From NCBI GenBank assembly GCA_905221605.1, contig CAJNDS010000044.1:1-43500 (forward strand): DNA of 43,500 bases, read 5' to 3'. The notes beneath the pieces were generated by a model that saw nothing but the letters and a program-made list of their open reading frames with translations, was not told where the DNA came from and did no database searches. Positions 16,947 through 25,700 of the stretch are shown here, piece by piece. This DNA comes from Symbiodinium natans. Its lineage: Eukaryota; Sar; Dinophyceae; Suessiales; Symbiodiniaceae. The position numbers were made by a program, and so were the translations under genes. Position 1 is the stretch's first letter. Each line of letters begins with the position of its first letter.

Positions 16947-17859
16947 TGCTTCAAATTGACCCTGTCGCTGGGGACGTCGCCCTCCCCAAAATCTTCTTCT
17001 TCATTGGGCGGATGGCAACTTAAAATCCGGGCCTGAACACGCTTAAATATCTTTGCTGTTCAAAGTCCAAGCCTGCCAAAAAGCTTTCATTCTGCACTGT
17101 CTAGCAAACGACTCTGCACAGCCGCAGAAAACGTTGAGGCCACGTGAGTCAACTCCCCAGACCTGGAAGCGTGACTCCGATCCACAGAAAACACCAACAA
17201 AGACCTGCAGCTCAACTGGCGGGCCAGCAGTGTTGCCAGGACGAAGCCCAAGTTACGGGGAAGTCGGCGACCCCGCTTTTAGGACCGCAAAACACAAGCA
17301 ATTCTGGCTTTGCCAGGATGGACCTCCAGAGTAACACCAAGAAAGCGGGGCTAGCTTGATGTTGCTTGACCATGACACCTTGTTCATTGCCAGGTGGAAA
17401 GCAGAAGAGCTGCGAAGGTTTGCAGTCCTCGATCTACTGCCCAATTCCCTCTCGACGGAGTCACTGGGCAGCATGGAACTCGAGACGGACAAGACACAGC
17501 CCTGTGGCTTGCTTCCAGCCTTGCCGTGGAGTTGCCGGACAGGTCCATGCCGTGTGGGGCCCGATCGCCAAACTCAATTGGCATGGTTTGTGCGTCCGAG
17601 GACCAGCTCGAAGCATGTGCAAGTGAGCCAGGGCAGGGCACGACCTGAAGGTACAGAGCACGTGCCCATAGCTGGGCGGCTTGGGGCAGGAGCAAGAATG
17701 CACGTGCGGCATTACCGCTGGTCGAAAGCAACAACGGGCGTTGTGTGTCCTCACATCGGACCTTTTTGCCCTGGTTGTCCGGACTGTTTACATTTCTAAG
17801 CCAGTGAGTGCATAGGAATTGGCTGTGTGAATGATGCTATCCGACACAGTGGGGGACGC
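16947..17859 (+). other. Decayed coding-like region left of element 2
   Basis: One register (17053-17334, then 17335-17799 after a TAA) reads like protein in places (PGRSPSYGEVGDPAF; LDHDTLFIARWKAEELRRF). It is interrupted by stops and apparently by frame changes. No domain is recognised. Removing element 2 would join this region to 36317 onward, so it may be the left part of the same locus as the hydrolase-helicase gene. That link is inference. Confidence 0.3.
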
Positions 17860-17864
17860 ATTCT
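17860..17864. repeat. Target site duplication of element 2, left copy (ATTCT)
   Basis: ATTCT precedes the 5' LTR at 17865 and recurs at 36312-36316 right after the 3' LTR. Confidence 0.85.
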
Positions 17865-18415
17865 TGTGAAAGTTTTTGACTTCCTTGTGAGTGCCTTTAC
17901 AGTTGACGGGATGTCTTGCACATGTGACATGAACCACGAGTTTGCATTGCATAAGTTGAGAACTGTGCTTGAACCGTTTGTTTGGTGTTAGCAGAAGCAG
18001 GCATGGACATAGCATGTTTGGAGCTTGGCTTGAAAATGTTTCTTGCTTTGAGCTTGACGTGAGATGCTTGGAGTGTGCATGATGAGCAGAGAAGCACTCG
18101 AGATGCTTTAGGAGTATCCTTGAAGAAGTGCGTGTTGCTCTGTTTGCTCTTCAAACCTTGGCCGCCGACCCTCGCTTCGCTCGTGTCGTCGTACCGAGCA
18201 GAGTGGCTGTGCACTTGTATGCTTGTTTTGCTGAAGTTCATGAAGCACTGAAGTCCTGAGAAGCATTAGGACGTTTGCATGTGTTCCTCCTTTGTTTAAC
18301 AAAGTTGAGATGGAATTCACGAAAGTGAAGCTGCGCTGACTCTGCGAAAGACTTGCCGAACACCTCTGGGTGTTTTGGCTCAAGCGTGGAGTGAAAAAGA
18401 GCTCTGCGTTTTCCA
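17865..18415 (+). repeat. Element 2 5' LTR (551 bp)
   Basis: It starts TGTGAAAGTTTTTGACTTCC and ends GCGTTTTCCA; the 3' copy ends TTTTTCACA, the proper inverse of TGTGAAA. The 5' end has therefore lost about two bases next to the primer site. It is rich in GCTTGG/GCATG motifs. TTTTGGCTCAAG lies at 18373-18384, only 31 bp from the LTR end. Confidence 0.9.
18373..18384 (+). promoter_or_regulatory. Spliced-leader-like core in element 2 LTR
   Basis: TTTTGGCTCAAG is identical to the last 12 nt of the dinoflagellate spliced leader. It is conserved in the 3' LTR at 36267-36278, and an 11-nt version is in the relic LTR at 6544-6554 (minus). Confidence 0.5.
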
Positions 18416-18427
18416 TCGTAGCGGAGC
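18416..18427 (+). other. Primer-binding site, element 2
   Basis: TCGTAGCGGAGC abuts the LTR and is one base off TGGTAGCGGAGC, consistent with the same tRNA primer as elements 1 and 3. Confidence 0.75.
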
Positions 18428-18452
18428 GTCTGAGGACGTTCCAGTGGAGACC

Positions 18453-19760
18453 ATGGCCGCCCAAGCTCCGGACCTTTCTCAGGTGCCGGTACCGGACGTG
18501 AGTCCTGAAGAAGAGGCTTTGCTGTTTGGTCAAGCAGGCCAGACAACTTCGCGACCTCAGGAAGCACCGAACCCCTTTGAGTCCCCTCCGGCAACTCCTG
18601 CTCAAGCGCAGGCTTCACCAGCGGGCAGTTAGGCAGGGGGAACTTTGCCCACAGCCAGCGGTGGAGGAGCCGAGACTGGGTTTCAAGCCATCGTGTTGGA
18701 AATGCTACGTCAGCAGAACCAGTCTACACTTGAGCTCTTGCGTCAGCAAGGGCAGGCTACTCAACAGAACCAGCAGTTGATAGCTGCTCTCATGAGACGC
18801 ATGGACTTGGAGAGGAGAAACGCCGAAACGAGGCCGAAGAGAAGGCAGCTGAGACTGCTAAGTTGGTTGCTGAAGCTGCAGCTAAAGCCAAGACTGCCGA
18901 CCCGTTTTCGGGACCTGGTGCCACAGCAGCGACGGGGTCGTCTTCGTCTACTTCTTTTAGTGGTGGGTCCACTCTTCAGAACCGAGCGGAGAAGTACCTA
19001 CCGCCTTTGCCATTGCTGGAGCATCAAGGCATGAGCAAAGGACGCATGCGAGAAGTGGAAACGTGGCATGGCTATGTGGAGACTTTGAGCTCGTGGTTGG
19101 CTTTGCAAGACGAGTCTTTCGTTCGGGAGCTTCAGCTGTGTGTGAAGGTGAAACACGAGATACTCCAGAAGGATCTCAGTGTGGAAGTTGCAGCGCGGAG
19201 CGCTAAGCTGTTTTACTACCTGACCCAAGCCCTGGCAAAGTGGGAAAGGGGTCTGGAGTTGCTACGCTCTTGCTCGAAGCGACAGGCTTTGAGTGCCTGT
19301 GGGTACGAGGCCATGCGCACCATCACACAGCAGTACAGCATAGTATCCCGCATGGAAGCCGTCTTCGTGCGTGACCAGTGTTTGAAGTTGCAGCACACGT
19401 GCCAACATATTCGGCGACCTACTGACCTCATTAGGCACCTTGAAGATGAGTTTTCTCGGTCTGAGGCAAAGCTGTCGAATTTCCCTGAACTTCTTCTGTC
19501 AGAGGCTGATCGGTGCAGTATCCTTTTGCAAGCGTGAATACCGAGCTTCGTCAATACGTTGTCTTGCATGGGAAGAGCAACGACTGGAACTCATTGTGCA
19601 GCAGTCTGAAGTACTACGAAGAACAGCTTCGACTATGTGAGGCTCCAGGTGGAACGTCTCGATCCCTCAGTGACACTTTGTGTGATTACTGCGGGAAACG
19701 GGGACACCAAGCCGAGAAATGCTGGCAGAAGCAAAGGGATGAGAAGGCCCGTGGTGGTGG
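18453..19760 (+). pseudogene. gag: Element 2 gag, broken by one stop and three frame changes
   Basis: An ATG at 18453 opens MAAQAPDLSQVPVPD. An in-frame TAG lies at 18630. The same register resumes with a Gln-rich coiled segment (QQNQSTLELLRQQGQATQQN). A shift near 18815 leads into EKAAETAKLVAEAAAKAK and a UBN2-like capsid part (18950-19535). Another shift at about 19535 leads to the CCHC knuckle CDYCGKRGHQAEKC near 19680. A third, within GTGGTGGTGG at ~19750, leads into the pol register. Each break is explained by a one- or two-base change. The family's Gag forms particles and binds RNA; this copy should not make it intact. Confidence 0.85.
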
Positions 19761-22700
19761 AATCCGGACAAAGGCAAGGGCGACCATGGAAAGGATCGAA
19801 AGAAGCCTAAAGACAAAGGAAAAGGGGACCGAAATCCCAAAGGTGGGGGAACTCCCAAAGGTGGAGGAACGCCGCGGGGAGGTGGAACTCCTCGGAGCGA
19901 GCACGGGGACAAGAGCCCCAAAGGGCGCGGAAAGGGCAAGGAGAAGTCGAAGAAGAAGAAAGGAAAAGGGAAAGGCCGTTACTTGGGTGAGCCCGAATCG
20001 GAAGCAGACTCTGGGGAAGCCACCTTGATGGCTTTGGGTTTTTCTGGAGTGCGGGAAGCTTCGGCCGAACCTTCTCTTCCTCCTCGTGTTCTGAACGCGC
20101 CTGAAGAGGTGAAGCCGGTAGGCACCGTAGTTGGAGATTCAATGGGGGCCTTAGGCTCGAAGTTTTCTCAAAGAGGAAACCTCTCTCAGATGTGCTCGCA
20201 CCTAGGGGTTAGCCCGAGGGATGTTTGGTTGGTTGATAGTGGGGCTACGTGCCACATAGTTTCCAACCAGTTTATCTCAGGATTTCGTGTGGTGAAGACA
20301 CATGACAAGGCAGCCAGTCTGTTCAACGCCTCTGGAGGTTCGATCGACGTTTCGTCTGTGGTCGATATCGAAGTCTACTTCGGTGATGTTCTTCTGAGAC
20401 TCGGGGAGGTGTTGGTGGCTGATGTCGGGTTTAACGTCCTCTCTCCATGGTGTGGGGCGGAATTGGGTTGGAAGACCTATCTGTCCAAAACGGGGTCCCG
20501 AATGTACAAAGGGAACAAGAAGAGTATCAAGTTGGTTGGTCACAATCGGGCCTGGTGGGCGTTTAGTGGGGGAAAGAAGTCTAAAGCCTCCTCCAAGAAA
20601 GGGGCGGAGGGGCCTAAAGACATGGAACTTGATTCACTGAAGGACACTGTTGTGCCAGGATCTGAGGTTCCTATCCCCTCAGGACAGCGGACCGCTCCCA
20701 GGAGCATCTTGAAGAAAGGAGGAAAGAGCCTGCATAAGGTCGATGAGCTCGATGATGAGCAGTGTGGCCGACACGCTTTGTCTTCAACTCCGTTTTCGTT
20801 TCTCCTTCGAGGGTTTAGGTCTGAGATCTTCAATCCCGAAAGTCCTCTGGGAAAGCCCAAAGTTCCCTCAAGTTGTCCAGAAAGTCCTCAAGAAGAGCTT
20901 GTTTTCGAGAAAAATCTTAGGAAACAGCATGACATGTGTGGCTTGACCTTGATTAGGAAGCAGCATGACATGTTTGGCTTGAACTTGCGCTTGATTTTTG
21001 AGCTTGGATTGAATTGCTTGAGCATGTTGCTTTGGAACCTTGGGAACATACATGCTTTGGAGCTTGCTTTGCGTGGGTGCGTCATGTTTTTCATGGGGTG
21101 TTTTTCGCTTATGCAAGGGATTGGAGCGCCTTTCGGAGGCGCACGCAGGAACAGATCCGGAGCTCTGAGTGTTTTGGTTCTAGTAGCCTTTTGCTTTTGT
21201 TGCTCGGAGAGCAATACGCTCCATGATGGGTGGCTCCCAAACCTCTGGGCCTGCGATAGAGGACCCAGTTGGTGGAGAGGCGAGTTTTTCGCCAATGGTG
21301 GGCCCGTCGCTGGAGGAGGTGACGGTTCAGGAGCCAATTGGAGAGAAAGAGGTTCCATCAGCGGCTTCCTCGGGGGAAGTTCTTTTCCGTCCTCCGGATC
21401 GGGAGGTGCCTTCGCCTACCGACTCCGAGAATTGGGGGCATTGGCGCCCCATTGCGGCGGACCCCGTGGAGATTGGAGATTCCGATGTGCCGAGGATTAC
21501 TCCGGTAGACACCACGCAGCCACCATCCATTCCGGGACAACGCCTGACGGCCTTGCATCATGCTTTGCTTTTCGATATGAGGAGGAGGATTGCCGAGGCT
21601 GCCGAGCTTGGGGTCCATTTGTACCACGAGCCTCTGGAACCAATGCCCCAGCTTTCCCATGTTTATGGGCCCCCAGCAGACCCGAGTGCCATTTACGATT
21701 CCCTCGCCATGGCCGGGACCATAGGCGAGGCCTATGTGGCGCAGCATCTGGGGTCTCCGGCGATTACTCGCCAGATCTTTGGTGGGTCTGCAACTTTGGT
21801 TCGTCCCAGCGAATATGCAGCCCCGACTCCGTGGCACTCGGTGCTTCCGCGGTTTCCGGAAGGTCCACATCCACCACAGGTACTTCCCGAACCTGTGCAA
21901 GAAGAAGGTCGCCGTCCCAAAAGATTTCGGGAGGTGGCCACCTCCACTGTGGATCAAGACTTGGCTGCAGAAGAGCGCCTCCATCTTCTTCTCCAAGGCA
22001 AAGGCCTCTTCGAATGGGGGCTGAGGCCCCACGACGTCCTGTCAGCCATGGACAGGCTGGGCGTCGTTACCAAGGGCGCTGGAGGGCGCAACGATCGCCG
22101 AGAGCGCGAATGCGCCATAAGCGCAATAGGGTATCTTCAGCGGCTCCTCATCTGCTTGCGCGCCTTTATCAGTGCAAAGGCGGGGGAACGCCCGTTGTTG
22201 GCCCTTCACGAGCCGCGTCTCTTCGAGGGACCGCGCTTTACGCGGTATCGCGACGAACGTGTCGCGTGGGGCGAGCTCACTACGAGTTTGAGGCTTCGAA
22301 CGGATGCTGCATTACGGTCGAAGGAGGCCAGCAATGCCCGCAGGGCCGCGCGAGATTCGCGCAGGAGGTTGAAGCCGAAGGCCCGTGCTGGTCCTGGTGG
22401 GTCTACATCAGACGATTCGAGCTCCACCTCCATTTCGGCCGACGAAGATCTCCATGGCGAAGGCCCCGAAGAGGCGCTGAAATTTTGCTTGAAGTGCCGG
22501 GAGGACAATATCTCAGTCCAAGAGGCCCTTTGCCTCCCTACGCCAGAGACGGCACCACCACCGATGGTGAAGCAAGCAGGAATGGGTGGTCGAGACCCTC
22601 CAGCTCCACCAATGGTTCCGGAAACTTCGGCTGCAACTCCGGGCCACCACGACGACGGGGATATGCCCCTGGAGCCACCTTCTCCGGCTTCAACAGCCCC

Positions 22701-25700
22701 ACCTGGGGATTCCATCGGCCGCCTTCTTCTTGGTCTTGGACAGACGGGCACGGAGCGCTCGTTCGTTCTTCCGCCGCCGCCACCGGCGGTAAAGGCGATG
22801 CCACGTCCCGCTCCGGGGCCCTCCATGCCAACGGTTCCCGAATCGGGAGCCCCATCTTCCAGCAGCTCGGCCAATGTCCCCAGCTTCGATGCGGTGGTGG
22901 CTGCCGCAAAAGAGACGAGCAAGAAGGGATGAAGGGGATTTGGAGCCGTGGGCCCGGCTTGGAATGTATCATAGCTTTCTTTTGTGTTCGGGATGGAGTC
23001 CTGGACTACGCCGACGCGGCGCACCGAATTTCCTTTCGAGAAGAAAACAAAGATGTGAGTGCGTGGTTTCGTTTTCTTGAAACACATGTGAAGCATGAGT
23101 TGTTTGAGCTTGCTTTGCCGCTTGGAGTGCTTGAGCTTGAGCTTGCTTGTGCCCGAAACCCCTTTGAAACGCACCAAATCCCGAACCTTAACTTCAACCC
23201 CAACCGAACCACCGCCAGCCTATACAGGAATGGTCTTGGGCCAGGACTGGATGTCATGGCCATCGTGGCCGTCTTGGGCTTCTGCAGTCTCTTGGGTGGT
23301 CTAGTGTTTTGGGGGTTCCACATTTTGTTTGTCGAGTTTAAAAGGTGTTCCGTTGGAGAAAAGGATCGGAAGGTCTTTAGAGTGAGGCCGCGCAGGAAGG
23401 GCTGCAGTGTTAGGATCTTCTGTGGGGACCACTGGGTCCGAGTGCCTAGCTACAAGCAGTTTGTCTTGCATAGGAAGGCCCCAAAACCCCAAACACGTAC
23501 ACGTTGCATGTTGAGCATGTTGTTTTGCAAGGCTTGCAGTGTGCTTGGGAGTGTTTGTGCTTGGCTTGGTGTGCTTGATCTTGTTGAAAAGGGCAATGAT
23601 GAGAGCCCGCCGGCGAGCAGTCCATTAGTGTGTCATCTGCGGATGATGCACAGAGGACTGCCAGTGCCGGGACAAGGGACTAAAGCTGAGCCCTTTGATT
23701 TGGAAGCTCCTCGTGGTGGGGAGCCCGGGTCTTCGTCTTCAAGGGTCCCCGAAGGGGTTCCGTCACCGTCAAGTCCCGATTACGAGCCTTCTGAGGTTTC
23801 TGAGAGACCCCCCAAGCCTCCAGAGAATCCACCGGAACCACCGGACAGTGGAGAAGAAGGATCTTTTAGGATTCCGTTGTCCTCAACCGCCTTGTATCAT
23901 CATCGTGCTCAAGGCCATTTCCCTTATGATTCCAACTGTGACTCATGCTGTTCGTCGAAGGGTCGTGTCCCCGCGCGTCGCTTGCGTCGCCGTCTGCAAA
24001 AAGAGAATCAGACTGTTGGTCTTGATTTTTTCTTTTTCGGCAAGCTAAGAGTCCTGTTGATGACGCACCTGGGTTCCAGGTATACTGTCAGTCTGCCCGC
24101 GCCGAACCTCGAAGATCCACAATTGCTTGCTAACATCAACAGAGTGCTGCGTGAGATGGGACTGGTAGGCAAAGCCGTGACGTTTCGAATGGATCAGGAA
24201 GGATCTATCATTGCTTTGGCGGAAAGACTGAGTAGGTCCCGAAACTGCCCCCACAGCGCAACTATTGTTGATGTGGTTCCAGGATATAGGCCACAAGCCA
24301 AAGGGTCAATAGAACGACAAGTTGAATCGGTACGCCAAGGCTTCTGGGCTGTGTGGTTGGACTTGGAGCGCCAAATTGCTCTAAAGAAGTTCCCTGGTCA
24401 AGATGCAGAGCTGGGAAAGTACCAGCTTCCCTTAGGGGGTCTCTTGTGGCAAGCCTGTGTGTTCTATGTGTCGAGGTGTTACAATCTGTGGTCCTCGGGC
24501 CACGGTGACTCCACCACCAGCATTGATTTGCTGCACGAGGAAATAGTTCACCGAACTAGAACGCTTCCCTTTGGTTGTGTGGTTCAGGCAAAAGTTAGCA
24601 AGTCGAAGGCGCATCTTGCTAAATACCGGGGAGCGAAAACAGTCAAGGCTGTTTACTTAGGACCCGTGAACGCACGAGGTGGAGGGATCTTCGCGACCCC
24701 TTTTGGTAGTACGGAGATTGACGTATTTCCGACCGGAAGAATCGTTGATGGAGCGTGCGAGGTGGGAACTGTCGAAGGCCTCGCTGTTGCGCAGTCTTTG
24801 GTTCTTGATGGTAAAGACCCAGAACGGCCTGTCTTGTATGAACCCGAAGGTGTTGATGATGGTAATGGTCCTGAAGATGAAGTCATGGAAGGTGGTGTTG
24901 GTCCTTTAAATGAAGAAGACGAAGAGATGATTGCTGACGATACCTATGCTCCCGTAAGTGCCCCGGCGGAAGAAGGTGAGGCAGGGATCCTGCCTGATGA
25001 GGGGGAAAACATGGAGGACATGGAGATTGATTGGCTTACGAATCACCTCTTGGAGTCTTTGTACCGAGGACCTGACCTTCGAGCTACCTCACAGGAGGTG
25101 GCTGACTCGTTTACCTTGAAATTCGGAGGAAGTAGGGTCAAGTGCCAGGTACCACGAAATGCGGTCTCTGAAACATCCGGAGAACAGTTGGATCCGAGCC
25201 TTTTGTATGCCTCAATGAAGTTGGAACTAGAGGAACTCGAGTCGTTCGGAGTAGGAAAGGTGATCTCTGAAGATGAGGCCCGGAAGTCCGCACGTGAGAG
25301 CGGCAGGCGGGTACTTACCAGTCGGTGGGTCAACGCGGTCAAGCGTAAAGGGCTGTACCGGTCACGTCTGGTAGTAAGAGATTATGCTTCGATGGGAGGC
25401 ACGACCTTGTCTGAAGGTATCTACAGCCCGACTACGAGTTTAGAGGGATTGCGGCTTCTGTTGGCACTGCTTTGTCGAAGAGGTTCAGTGTTGAGCTGTG
25501 ACGTGAGCGTTGCTTTTATGCATGCAGCAGTGTCAAGGCCTGAGTACGTAGAGCTTCCGAGTAACGTGAGTATTGCGGACTCTAAAATCCCTCAAAAGGC
25601 CGGAAACAAGAAGGTGTATCTTCGATTACACAAAGCCATGAACGGACTGAGATCAGCACCGCTTTCTTGGTATAAGGAGCTGAGTTCGCACTTGGAGGAG

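Noticed and set aside
16074-17036. Three overlapping long frames with FKLVPFKSILLVC repeats
   Set aside because: All three registers are open only because the minisatellite unit is 39 bp; the product is a pure repeat.
22206-23177. Long minus-strand frame (323 codons) across element 2
   Set aside because: It is antisense to a GC-rich coding segment, is Ser/Gly/Arg-rich, and has no domain; it looks like a shadow of the plus-strand ORF.
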